Of a DNA stretch of 64,000 nucleotides, positions 54,930-62,455 are shown piece by piece. The stretch lies in NCBI GenBank assembly GCA_964275585.1, contig CAXYCJ010000011.1, positions 1 through 64,000 of the forward strand, given 5' to 3'. Positions within the stretch are counted from its first letter, which is position 1, and each line of letters begins with the position of its first letter. The DNA comes from D2472 sp964275585. Its GTDB lineage: Bacteria > Pseudomonadota > Gammaproteobacteria > Magnimaribacterales > D2472. The notes under the pieces are model-generated. The model worked only from the letters and a program-made list of their open reading frames with translations, did not search any database and was not told where the DNA came from. A program made the position numbers and the translations under genes.

Positions 54930-57178
54930 TGTTTAGTAAAGAATTAGAACAATCCATCGCAAATTTATTTGATCAGGCACAAGATCAAAATCTAGAATAC
55001 CTAACCATTGAGCATTTGCTACTTATGCTCCTTTCTGATTACGATGTAATGCAAGCCCTTGAAAGTAACGATGTAAATTTATCTACTTTACGAAGTAATC
55101 TAGAAGAACATGTTCGAGACAATACTCCAGTTAAGGTTGAATCAAAGAAGCCTGTTCAACCAACCCTTGGTTTCCAGCGAGTTCTCCAAAGAGCTGTATT
55201 TCACGTTCAATCTTCTGGCAAGGGCGTTGTAAAGCCTATAAATTTATTGGTAGCTATATTCTCTGAAAAAGAATCTCATTCAGTGTACTTGCTCTCCAAG
55301 CAAGGTATTGGAAGGCTTGATATTGTTTCTTATATTTCGCATGGCCAAACTTCAGCCCCACAAGAGTCAGAAGCAAGTCTTGATCAAAATATTCCTCAAG
55401 ATGAAGATACTCCAAGAAGTGATCTAGAGTTCTTGATTAATCTTAATGAATTAGCAGCATCTAAAAAAATTGATAAATTAATTGGTAGGTCTGATGAGAT
55501 AGAGCGAATTGTTCAGATTCTTGCTCGAAGAACTAAAAATAATCCATTGCTAGTAGGTGAATCCGGGGTAGGGAAGACTGCTATAGCAGAAGGGTTGGCG
55601 CACTTATTGAATGATAAAGCTATTCCAGATTTTCTTCATGAATCAACACTGTTTTCTCTCGATATTGGCGCATTAATTGCAGGAACAAAATATCGAGGTG
55701 ACTTTGAAAAACGTCTTAAATCGGTATTAAAGTACTTAGACGATCAAACTAACCCAATTTTGTTTATTGATGAAATTCATACAATCATAGGAGCAGGCTC
55801 TGCGTCGGGTGGAAGTTTAGATGTTTCTAATTTATTAAAACCAGCCCTCGGTAAAGGAAAATTACGCTGCATTGGATCGACTACATTCCAAGAATATCGA
55901 GGTGTTTTTAACCAAAATCAAGCATTATCGCGGAGATTTCAAAAAATTGATGTTGTAGAACCTTCGGTAGAGGACTGTATATTAATTTTAGATGGCCTCA
56001 AAGGTAATTATGAGGATCATCACAACGTTAAGTACTCAAATGAATCTATAAATTCTGCAGTCAATCTTTCTAAGAGATTTTTGAATGATAGGTTTCTTCC
56101 AGATAAAGCAATTGATTTGATTGATGAAACAGGAGCTTTAATGAATATTTCTCGAAAAAATTCAAAGAAAATTACCGTTAAACAAACTGACATTGAAAAA
56201 ACTATATCTAAGATTTCTAAAATTCCAGAACAAACAATTTCTAGCCAGGAATCAATTAATTTACAAAAACTTGAGTCTGATTTAAAAACTGTAATCTTTG
56301 GTCAAGATCCAGCAATTCTTAGCTTGGTTAATGCAATCAAACTTTCTAGGGCAGGGCTTAGAGATGATAACAAAACAATTGGATCCTTTTTATTCGCAGG
56401 TCCAACTGGAGTAGGTAAAACAGAAATTACAACCCAACTTGCAACAATGATGGGGATTGAACTTGTTAGATTTGATATGTCAGAGTATATGGAGAGACAC
56501 ACAGTGTCTAGGCTAATCGGCGCTCCTCCTGGTTACGTTGGTTTTGATCAAGGCGGCTTATTAACTGAAGCGGTTGTTCAGAATCCACACTGTGTTTTAC
56601 TTTTGGATGAAATTGAAAAAGCGCACCCTGATATTTTCAATCTTCTGCTACAAATCATGGACTCAGGTGTTTTGACAGATAATAATGGCAGAAAGGCTGA
56701 TTTTAGGAATGTAATAGTCGTTATGACTACTAACGCGGGTGCTGAGTTGCTAGAAAAGAAAACAATTGGTTTTAGCGACCAATCAAATGAATCTGATGCA
56801 TTGCTGTCACTGAAGAAACTTTTCTCACCAGAGTTTAGAAATAGGCTAGATGAGATAATTCAATTCAATTATCTACCGATTGAGGTAATCCTTTCAATTG
56901 TTGATAAATTCCTTACCAAACTTCAAGCTCAACTTGATGCAAGAAATGTGGAACTTATATATTCTAAAAAGGTCCTCAATTGGATAGCTAAAAATGGATA
57001 CAACAAAGAAATGGGCGCAAGACCAATGGAAAGGTTTATAACAAATAAGATAAAAAAACCGCTTGTTGATAAAGTGTTATTTGGTGATTTGAGTAAAGGC
57101 GGTCAGATTAAGGTAGATCTTAACAAGAATGAGATCAATTTTAGCGCTAAAAAGAAGATAGTTAAGTCTAGGGCTTAA
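54929..57178 (+). CDS. clpA: ATP-dependent Clp protease ATPase ClpA
   Basis: Hexameric unfoldase feeding ClpP. 749 residues. N-domain for ClpS binding (1-150), first AAA with LVGESGVGKTAIAEGLA and LFIDEIHTIIGAGSASGG, second AAA with FLFAGPTGVGKTEITTQLA and LLLDEIEKAHPDIFNLLLQI, and the C-domain GARPMERFITNKIKKPL. Converges on infA with a four-base overlap. clpP is not in the window. Confidence 0.96.
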   Translation: MFSKELEQSIANLFDQAQDQNLEYLTIEHLLLMLLSDYDVMQALESNDVNLSTLRSNLEEHVRDNTPVKVESKKPVQPTLGFQRVLQRAVFHVQSSGKGVVKPINLLVAIFSEKESHSVYLLSKQGIGRLDIVSYISHGQTSAPQESEASLDQNIPQDEDTPRSDLEFLINLNELAASKKIDKLIGRSDEIERIVQILARRTKNNPLLVGESGVGKTAIAEGLAHLLNDKAIPDFLHESTLFSLDIGALIAGTKYRGDFEKRLKSVLKYLDDQTNPILFIDEIHTIIGAGSASGGSLDVSNLLKPALGKGKLRCIGSTTFQEYRGVFNQNQALSRRFQKIDVVEPSVEDCILILDGLKGNYEDHHNVKYSNESINSAVNLSKRFLNDRFLPDKAIDLIDETGALMNISRKNSKKITVKQTDIEKTISKISKIPEQTISSQESINLQKLESDLKTVIFGQDPAILSLVNAIKLSRAGLRDDNKTIGSFLFAGPTGVGKTEITTQLATMMGIELVRFDMSEYMERHTVSRLIGAPPGYVGFDQGGLLTEAVVQNPHCVLLLDEIEKAHPDIFNLLLQIMDSGVLTDNNGRKADFRNVIVVMTTNAGAELLEKKTIGFSDQSNESDALLSLKKLFSPEFRNRLDEIIQFNYLPIEVILSIVDKFLTKLQAQLDARNVELIYSKKVLNWIAKNGYNKEMGARPMERFITNKIKKPLVDKVLFGDLSKGGQIKVDLNKNEINFSAKKKIVKSRA

Positions 57179-57393
57179 CGACCTCTAAAAGTTATCCTGC
57201 CTTTGGTTAGGTCATACGGAGTCATTTCAACTTTAACTTTGTCGCCTGTTAATATCCTGATGTAATGCTTGCGCATCTTGCCGGATATGTGGGCCTCGAT
57301 AATATGATCGTTCTCTAATTTAACTTTAAAGGTTGTATTAGGGAGAGTCTCTATAACTTCCCCTTCGAATTCTAAATTATCTTCTTTGGCCAT
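57175..57393 (-). CDS. infA: Translation initiation factor IF-1
   Basis: 72-residue S1/OB-fold protein that occupies the ribosomal A site at initiation. Nearly the E. coli sequence: MAKEDNLEFEGEVIETLPN, AHISGKMRKHYIRILTGDKV, TPYDLTKGRITFRGR. ATG 57393 gives the normal N-terminus; a GTG two codons earlier is ignored. The dif-like site described separately is 63 bases upstream, so infA marks the edge of the accessory block. Confidence 0.97.
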   Translation of the reverse strand: MAKEDNLEFEGEVIETLPNTTFKVKLENDHIIEAHISGKMRKHYIRILTGDKVKVEMTPYDLTKGRITFRGR

Positions 57394-57455
57394 GATCACA
57401 TTTTAACTTAAATACCAATGGATTGAGCATATATACATCAATTAATATATCTATA

Positions 57456-57483
57456 ATTTAACATAATATATATTATGCGAAGT
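57456..57483 (-). other. dif: Chromosomal dif site (XerC/XerD recombination site)
   Basis: Read on the minus strand this is a 28-base site: XerC arm ACTTCGCATAA, centre TATATA, XerD arm TTATGTTAAAT. Against the E. coli dif as I remember it (GGTGCGCATAA, TGTATA, TTATGTTAAAT) 24 of 28 positions agree; the XerD arm is identical and the three arm mismatches are in the outer end of the XerC arm. dif is where XerCD resolve chromosome dimers and where some phages and elements integrate, and normally lies at the replication terminus. Two partial copies occur to the right (58550 and 59937), with identical XerC arms. Confidence 0.85.
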
Positions 57484-57513
57484 TAATTATGTTCTTTCTT
57501 CATATTATCCACT

Positions 57514-57550
57514 CTCTATGCCCTTTGTTGCATGGTGTTAAAACAACAAA
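57514..57550 (-). repeat. Conserved tail motif and hairpin beside dif, copy 1
   Basis: CTCTATGCCCTTT (57514-57526, plus strand) recurs at 59994-60006, each time about 30 bases to the right of a dif or dif-like site. It runs into a hairpin, stem TTTGTTG (57524-57530) and CAACAAA (57544-57550), loop 13 bases. In the second copy a hairpin also overlaps the motif though its sequence differs. It lies between the MORN gene stop and dif, in the place of a transcription terminator or of a structured recombination flank. Confidence 0.5.
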
Positions 57551-57586
57551 CGTGTTAATTAGTACTTTTATAAAGGCCTTATAGAT

Positions 57587-57623
57587 ATCAAAAGGTGTAC
57601 CAAGTTTTTGCTCCCCTTTTGAT
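57587..57623 (-). terminator. Stem-loop after the MORN gene
   Basis: ATCAAAAGG (57587-57595) pairs with CCTTTTGAT (57615-57623), a 9-base perfect stem with a 19-base loop, starting three bases past the MORN gene stop codon. No U-run follows on the minus strand, so factor-independent termination would be weak. Confidence 0.35.
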
Positions 57624-57625
57624 GC

Positions 57626-58315
57626 TCAATCATCCATGAGTTTGAGAACACATTGGGCAAATCCATCAGAGCCTTTTGTCAGACCCATGTCTTCGCAGAT
57701 TTTAGGGACAAACTCACCATTTAGATAATACCCAGTTTGACTTGATCCATCAGCCCAGGTGTAGGTTCCTAGACCATCTTTCTTGCCGTCTTTGTACTCA
57801 CCGATGAATTTATCGCCACTGGCATGATAGTAAGCGCCCTGACCATGTTTCTTGTCGTCTTTGTACTCACCCACGAATTTGTCTCCAGTCCACTGGCTTT
57901 CTGAACCAAAAATATATGTGGCCTGACCATTTTTATTGCCGTCTTTCCATTCGCCAACGTATTTTTCGCCATCGTCATAACTGTAAGTGCCTTGGCCATG
58001 TTTCTTGCCGTCTTTCCATTCACCGACGTATTTCTCACCATCAGGAAAGGTGTAAGTGCCCTGTCCATGCATCTTGCCGTCTTTGTACTCACCGACGTAT
58101 TTATCTCCAGCCCATTGGCTTTTTGGACCATAAATATATATGCCCTGTCCGTGTCTTTTATCGTCTTTCCATTCACCCACGTATTTTGAGCCACTGTCCC
58201 ATTCATAAGCACCATAACAATTATCAAAGTAACCAGATGACGGGCAGTCAGGCAAGGCAGCTGCATCGCCTACATAAAAAAGAATTATTAGTGCTGTTAG
58301 GTAGTGTTTTTTCAT
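57626..58315 (-). CDS. Secreted MORN-repeat protein
   Basis: 229 residues from ATG 58315, with signal peptide MKKHYLTALIILFYVGDAAA and then PDCPSSGYFDNCYGAYEWDS. Six full MORN repeats and a seventh partial follow, of the kind KYVGEWKDGKKHGQGTY; successive units are 23 or more residues apart because of spacer segments such as FGSESQWTGD. The end has DGFAQCVLKLMDD. MORN repeats bind lipids or proteins. The frame stays open upstream of the ATG to about 58592 without a start codon. It is bounded by a dif site on the right-reading side and a dif-like site on the other. Role unknown. Confidence 0.8.
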   Translation of the reverse strand: MKKHYLTALIILFYVGDAAALPDCPSSGYFDNCYGAYEWDSGSKYVGEWKDDKRHGQGIYIYGPKSQWAGDKYVGEYKDGKMHGQGTYTFPDGEKYVGEWKDGKKHGQGTYSYDDGEKYVGEWKDGNKNGQATYIFGSESQWTGDKFVGEYKDDKKHGQGAYYHASGDKFIGEYKDGKKDGLGTYTWADGSSQTGYYLNGEFVPKICEDMGLTKGSDGFAQCVLKLMDD

Positions 58316-58549
58316 AATCTTATCTTTATTGCGTTTTCGAGAATTGTCAAATGTATATGCGCGCAAATTTAACGAAATTAACCATATATATCGATTATAA
58401 ATATCATAAGGATTACCTAGTTTTTTGATATGCTCAAAATTAAAGATTAGCTTAACAGAAGCCTTTATACTTTGATTTAAGGCTTTAAAGTTATATTTTT
58501 GTGATCCTGGAACTACAGCACCACCAGGAACTTCAGAGATCTTTGGGAC

Positions 58550-58577
58550 AATTAACGAGCTAAATATTATGCGAAGT
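58550..58577 (-). other. dif-like site 2 (XerC arm intact, XerD arm diverged)
   Basis: Minus strand: XerC arm ACTTCGCATAA (identical, 11 of 11, to the dif copy at 57456), centre TATTTA, XerD arm GCTCGTTAATT (6 of 11 against the dif XerD arm). It falls between the MORN gene and the dehalogenase gene. Preserved XerC arm with loose XerD arm is the pattern of attachment sites of Xer-using elements and of pdif modules, but binding has not been shown. Confidence 0.6.
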
Positions 58578-58598
58578 AATATATGTTTTGACTAGCCC

Positions 58599-58721
58599 TC
58601 ACCCTCTTAATAGATCTATAAAATATCCTTTGCTATCAATAACTGTTTTTTCAATAGTGAAGCCTTTAGAATGACCATTTATGAAATCAATTATAAGTCC
58701 GGCATATTCTGGACCAGCTTC
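58599..58721 (-). pseudogene. Tail fragment of a second haloalkane dehalogenase gene
   Basis: In a frame different from the main gene, this stretch encodes EAGPEYAGLIIDFINGHSKG, then FTIEKTVIDSKGYFIDLLRG and stop TGA at 58601-58599. The first 18 codons repeat the C-terminal EEAGPEYAGLIIDFINGNPRG of the dehalogenase (DNA about 58770-58830). So the last 40 codons of a paralogue stand immediately behind, and partly inside, the current gene. Likely the remains of a tandem duplication or of recombination between two dehalogenase copies. Confidence 0.6.
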
Positions 58722-59839
58722 TTATCCATTTTAAAAATGACTTTTTGCTCTTTAGAAAATCCCCTAGGATTGCCATTAATAAAGTCAATTATAAGTCCGG
58801 CATATTCAGGACCAGCTTCTTCCTGCAAAAAATGACCTGGGCCTTTAATAACAATTTCTTGAGCAGTTGGAATTCTTTTTAATATTTTGACCAATCGAGG
58901 ATTGTTCCCAGTAACGGGGTCATTATCACTGTTTGCAATTAAAAATGGTTTATCCCATTTTTCTAAAACCTCTCTAAAAGCTTTTTCATTTTTTCTTAAT
59001 TCACTTGGAATTAAATACGGAAAAATTTGTGCTCCAGCTTTATATGTTGCATTAGGATATGGCGCTTCATAAGCTGCCTTTTCAGCATCAGATACAGATC
59101 CTAGTGTCTGCATAACTCCTCCAACATCGATATTATCTGCATATCTAGAATATCTAATCCAGCTAGTAAAACTATTGCCACCAACAAATTCTTCCCATGT
59201 GGCTGGACCTTGCAACCATATAGTAAGTTTAAATATAGGCCCCATAACAAAACTTCTTAAATCATTAAAAAAACCCCTACCAAGGGCCATTAAACCAGTG
59301 TTTGATGCTATCACTCTTGCAAACCTATCTGGCTCCTCTGCTATGACTCTCAGTCCAACCATTCCACCCCAATCATGAATATGAGCAGTAATATTCTGCA
59401 AATCGAGTTCAACGATTAATTGAGTCATCTTATCTACATGCATTTGATGCGAATAATCTTCTATTGAGATGTATTTGTCAGATTTTCCAAATCCAACCAT
59501 GTCAGGAGCTATCACCCTATACCCTGCTTCCGTAAGAGTAGGAATCATTTTTCTAAATAAATAACTCCAAGCAGGCTCGCCATGAAGTAAAAATATAATT
59601 TCTCCATCTTTAGGGCCTTCATCTAAATAATGAATGCGAGTATCACCGATAGTTAAATAATTCTCTTCAAATGGGTAATCTTTTAGATCTATAAAACGTT
59701 TCTCTGGTGTTCTTAATATGCCTGGAGCAACTAAATTAAACCTATCATAGTTAACGTTAACTTCTGAATTTCTTGAGTATTGAAAGATCCCTATGCAAAA
59801 AATTGTGATGAAAAATAAAATTGAAATTAACTTATTCAT
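58691..59839 (-). CDS. Haloalkane dehalogenase-like alpha/beta hydrolase, membrane-anchored
   Basis: 382 residues from ATG 59839, with AAGAGG seven bases before it; an upstream frame is ignored. A hydrophobic N-terminus (ILFFITIFCIGIF) anchors or exports it. Dehalogenase type I features: LLHGEPAWSYLFRKMIP (H86-G-E-P-A-W91; the Glu-Pro-x-Trp is the halide/oxyanion motif), DMVGFGKSDKY, nucleophile Asp156 in HIHDWGGMV, and the catalytic His in GPGHFLQEE. It would hydrolyse haloalkanes to alcohols; the natural substrate is not known. The final 8 residues (KLVQNMPDL) come from a repeat fragment read out of frame, so the C-terminus is probably not original. Confidence 0.78.
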   Translation of the reverse strand: MNKLISILFFITIFCIGIFQYSRNSEVNVNYDRFNLVAPGILRTPEKRFIDLKDYPFEENYLTIGDTRIHYLDEGPKDGEIIFLLHGEPAWSYLFRKMIPTLTEAGYRVIAPDMVGFGKSDKYISIEDYSHQMHVDKMTQLIVELDLQNITAHIHDWGGMVGLRVIAEEPDRFARVIASNTGLMALGRGFFNDLRSFVMGPIFKLTIWLQGPATWEEFVGGNSFTSWIRYSRYADNIDVGGVMQTLGSVSDAEKAAYEAPYPNATYKAGAQIFPYLIPSELRKNEKAFREVLEKWDKPFLIANSDNDPVTGNNPRLVKILKRIPTAQEIVIKGPGHFLQEEAGPEYAGLIIDFINGNPRGFSKEQKVIFKMDKKLVQNMPDL

Positions 59840-59936
59840 TTTAAACCTCTTATAAATAATTATAACAACATAAACTATTGACATATATAATGTCAATAGT
59901 TTAGATAACCTTAATTAGAAATATAAAATTAGTTTA

Positions 59937-59964
59937 ATTTACTTAAGTAGTTATTATGCGAAGT
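59937..59964 (-). other. dif-like site 3 (XerC arm intact, XerD arm diverged)
   Basis: Minus strand: XerC arm ACTTCGCATAA (11 of 11), centre TAACTA, XerD arm CTTAAGTAAAT (6 of 11 against the dif arm). The XerC side is preceded by TTAATTA, as at the true dif. Separates the dehalogenase module from the lipoprotein module. Function inferred from position and sequence only. Confidence 0.6.
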
Positions 59965-59992
59965 TAATTAAGCCATTTATTGAATTTATTCA

Positions 59993-60028
59993 TCTCTATG
60001 CCCTTTCACTCGACGTTTTTAAAAGGGC
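59993..60028 (-). repeat. Conserved tail motif and hairpin, copy 2
   Basis: TCTCTATGCCCTTT at 59993-60006 matches 57513-57526. GCCCTTT (60000-60006) pairs with AAAGGGC (60022-60028), a 7-base stem with a 15-base loop, 24 bases beyond the stop of the lipoprotein gene on the minus strand. Position suggests a terminator or a structured flank of the dif-like site 3. Confidence 0.5.
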
Positions 60029-60052
60029 TGAGGCTTTTTAGTCTTTCTAGCT

Positions 60053-61816
60053 TTAGTCATAATAGTCTGCAATTGATTGCAGATCTAATGAATGTTTAAG
60101 AGTTTCTTTTGTGCAGAGCTCATATGAACATTGAGCATAAAAGCTATCAATAAGAGTGCGTATGGAGGGAATTGAGAAATATTGAGAGTTGTTTAAATCT
60201 AAAGACCTATCTGCATCTATGATTTCATTGGCCAAAAAAATACCTTCTAGAAAATTATCAGCATAGCTTGATATCACAATATATTGACCTCTTGGCAACT
60301 CATTCATTACATAATGTCCAGCAATATTTGTTGATGCTTTGTATTTGGCGTTAGCAAATATGCTCATGGCTGATAGGCTGGCATCACTTGCATAGTCAAA
60401 TTCCAAAATACGATATTTTTTTTCAAAATCTAAATCATCTGTTAATAATAAATCGTCCATAATACTCAGATTATTTACGTCACACGAATTCACCGAATCC
60501 AATTTTTGGTTTGCGAAAGCTTGCGTTTCGTTTTGAGCAATTATTTCTTCTTGATGAGCTAAGCAGCTATCTGCAGCACGTTTATCGTTTTGCATGGTTG
60601 CAATCAACGGGTTTTTTGCTAACTGAGATCTAATTCTTATAATTTCCTTTCTGGCTTTATTGATTATCTTTTCCTCTATATCAATAAGCTCGGTTTCTGC
60701 CCAATTTTGTTGGGCAGCAATAGCCCTAAAGCTAACCTCCATGCTCTCGTAAGTCACTACATCGCCAGTTTCAGTTCTCACTTCAGGCAAAACGGGAATA
60801 AAGCGACCAGAGTTAGGTAGAATTTTATAGTCCTTTGATAGATCTGGCACATCTAGATTAGGCCAATCACTTTCATTGTTACCATATTTTTTGGACATTT
60901 TGAGACGTTGTGATGATGTAAGGCTCTTTCCATTACAATAATAGTTGTTCGGAGAGGCCACAGCAGAAGAGCCCGTTGGGAGAAAACTGCTTTTAGCAAA
61001 TCCGAATTCATCAACACCAAATGATTTATTAATGCCGCTAGGTGCGATTTCAAGGTGTTGTATCATACTTCCTGGGTTATACCAGCACTCATAAAGACCA
61101 GAAGGATAATGAGATCCCACAGGATCACCTTCAACGTTATAAGTTTCAAGATATATGGGATCATTTAGTCTAATGTTGTATTGTGTATTATTACTAACAA
61201 TCACATCAGCCTTAAACCCCTTACCCCTATTTGAACCTGTAGCATTCTTGTAAGAAAAAGTGATCTCTATTCCTTTTGCAAAATTTTCATAAAGCTCATT
61301 CTCGCGCTCAGAAATTTTGGTGTTTAGTATTTTATTTAGATTTGACAAGCTAATAGTTGCCTGGTCGATTTTTACCTGTTCTTGGTTAATTAAGCTAAGA
61401 AAACTATTTTGCTTCGCTTGGGCTATCACTTTAGAGTCTTCTGCATTTAAATCTATAATCGAGCAACTTCCATCTGGATCTGTTATTCCATTTGTTTTTG
61501 CTGATTCAATTGCTTGATCAATAGTATCTTGCCCTTCATCTAGGGCGGCGATCCAATTATTCGATGAATTTTTGCAAAGCCCGCGTATTATAGTCGAATT
61601 CTTTTCTGCTAACTCTTCAATGGAACTTAGATACGCATCTATCAGAATGCTCTCAAGAGATTCACCTTCAATAAAAATAACCTGTTTGGCTGCAGCCGGT
61701 TGGGGTTTACCATCTCCCTTAACTAAAAATACATCCCCTTCAATATTAACTGGGCCCCCACATGCAGTTAATAAAGAGATGAAAAAAAGTGAAACTACAA
61801 CTTTATAATTATTCAT
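60053..61816 (-). CDS. Large hypothetical lipoprotein
   Basis: 587 residues. Lipoprotein signal ISLLTACGGPVNIEGD (Cys about residue 19). It continues GDVFLVKGDGKPQPAAAKQV, a short beta element resembling carboxypeptidase-regulatory folds, then helical, low-homology sequence with several Cys (CYNPGSM, YYCNGKS, CLAHQEE) and a beta-rich end (NAKYKASTNIAGHYVMNEL, GQYIVISSYADNFLE) resembling a carboxypeptidase regulatory-like domain. I do not recognise a family. GGAG stands at good distance before the ATG. It is part of the same minus-strand accessory run. Confidence 0.65.
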   Translation of the reverse strand: MNNYKVVVSLFFISLLTACGGPVNIEGDVFLVKGDGKPQPAAAKQVIFIEGESLESILIDAYLSSIEELAEKNSTIIRGLCKNSSNNWIAALDEGQDTIDQAIESAKTNGITDPDGSCSIIDLNAEDSKVIAQAKQNSFLSLINQEQVKIDQATISLSNLNKILNTKISERENELYENFAKGIEITFSYKNATGSNRGKGFKADVIVSNNTQYNIRLNDPIYLETYNVEGDPVGSHYPSGLYECWYNPGSMIQHLEIAPSGINKSFGVDEFGFAKSSFLPTGSSAVASPNNYYCNGKSLTSSQRLKMSKKYGNNESDWPNLDVPDLSKDYKILPNSGRFIPVLPEVRTETGDVVTYESMEVSFRAIAAQQNWAETELIDIEEKIINKARKEIIRIRSQLAKNPLIATMQNDKRAADSCLAHQEEIIAQNETQAFANQKLDSVNSCDVNNLSIMDDLLLTDDLDFEKKYRILEFDYASDASLSAMSIFANAKYKASTNIAGHYVMNELPRGQYIVISSYADNFLEGIFLANEIIDADRSLDLNNSQYFSIPSIRTLIDSFYAQCSYELCTKETLKHSLDLQSIADYYD

Positions 61817-61965
61817 TATTTATCTCCGATGTAAGAATATATAAACGTCACTAATATAACGACTCTATGCATCTAAAAATAACTAATATTTATTTATTTA
61901 GCAAGTGTTAGCAAATGAAGCATATTGAGAGAGTGAGCAGATCTTCTCAATTATAATATTGAAGG

Positions 61966-62331
61966 TTAATCAGGCCATTGATATAGATTAACGTCTTCGT
62001 CACCAATCGTACCAGTGACATCACCATCATTCCAGTCATAGAGAGTGACATCCTTCTCCCCTATTGTTCCCCAAATATCTCCATCACCCCAATCTTTAAG
62101 GTTTACATCTTCATCGCCTATTGTTCCTGTAATTGTTCCATCGCCCCAGTCATATAGATTAACTTCGTCCTCTCCTATGCTTCCGGTGATGTCTCCATCA
62201 CCCCACCCATAAAGCTGCACAGATTTATCACCAATAATTCCTGTTGTATCACCTTCATGAAAGCCAGAAACAGACTCTTGAGCTGATAGAAAAAGAGGAA
62301 CAATAATTAAGGTACGCATTAAACAATTCAT
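61966..62331 (-). CDS. Secreted protein of five 19-residue repeats
   Basis: 121 residues with a signal-like N-terminus (MRTLIIVPLFLSAQESVSG) and then five consecutive 19-residue units (26-44, 45-63, 64-82, 83-101, 102-120) that form almost the whole mature protein. Consensus DGDITGTIGDEDVNLYDWG: Gly at fixed places, hydrophobic residues at every second position, Trp near the end, and Asp clusters. Such regular short repeats suggest a beta-solenoid or Ca-binding ladder. I know of no named family. Tandem in register with 57-base DNA repeats. It may begin at MRTL (62319) instead. Confidence 0.65.
   Translation of the reverse strand: MNCLMRTLIIVPLFLSAQESVSGFHEGDTTGIIGDKSVQLYGWGDGDITGSIGEDEVNLYDWGDGTITGTIGDEDVNLKDWGDGDIWGTIGEKDVTLYDWNDGDVTGTIGDEDVNLYQWPD
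61972..62256 (-). repeat. Five tandem 57-base repeats
   Basis: Encodes the five 19-residue units of the preceding entry. Units are similar but not identical (for example GATGGTGATGTCACTGG against GATGGAGATATTTGGGG), so the array is not very recent. Copy-number change would occur in whole residues blocks and keep the frame. Confidence 0.7.
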
Positions 62332-62455
62332 ATATACATACTAGCCTGGCAATCATAGATATATCAATATATAAATTACTTATATTATCTTGCGAAAAAA
62401 ATTAATTAAGTGAATAATATCTCAGTAAAGTAAATAATATTTAGAGGAGACTATT

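Noticed and set aside
57456..57483. loxP or an insertion-sequence end
   Set aside because: The arms and the 6-base centre match dif (XerC/XerD) far better than loxP, which has an 8-base centre; no cre or transposase gene is present.
57700..58200. Regularly spaced repeats that could be taken for a CRISPR array
   Set aside because: They are in frame, differ from unit to unit, and encode MORN repeats (KYVGEWKDGKKHGQGTY). There are no unique spacers and no cas genes.
61972..62256. 57-base tandem repeats as a CRISPR or a minisatellite
   Set aside because: Units follow directly on each other without spacers and encode a regular 19-residue protein repeat after a signal peptide.
62371..62398. Fourth dif-like site upstream of the 19-residue-repeat gene
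   Set aside because: Only about 8 of 11 XerC-arm bases match and the XerD arm is poor in this AT-rich stretch; kept only as a possibility in the array finding.
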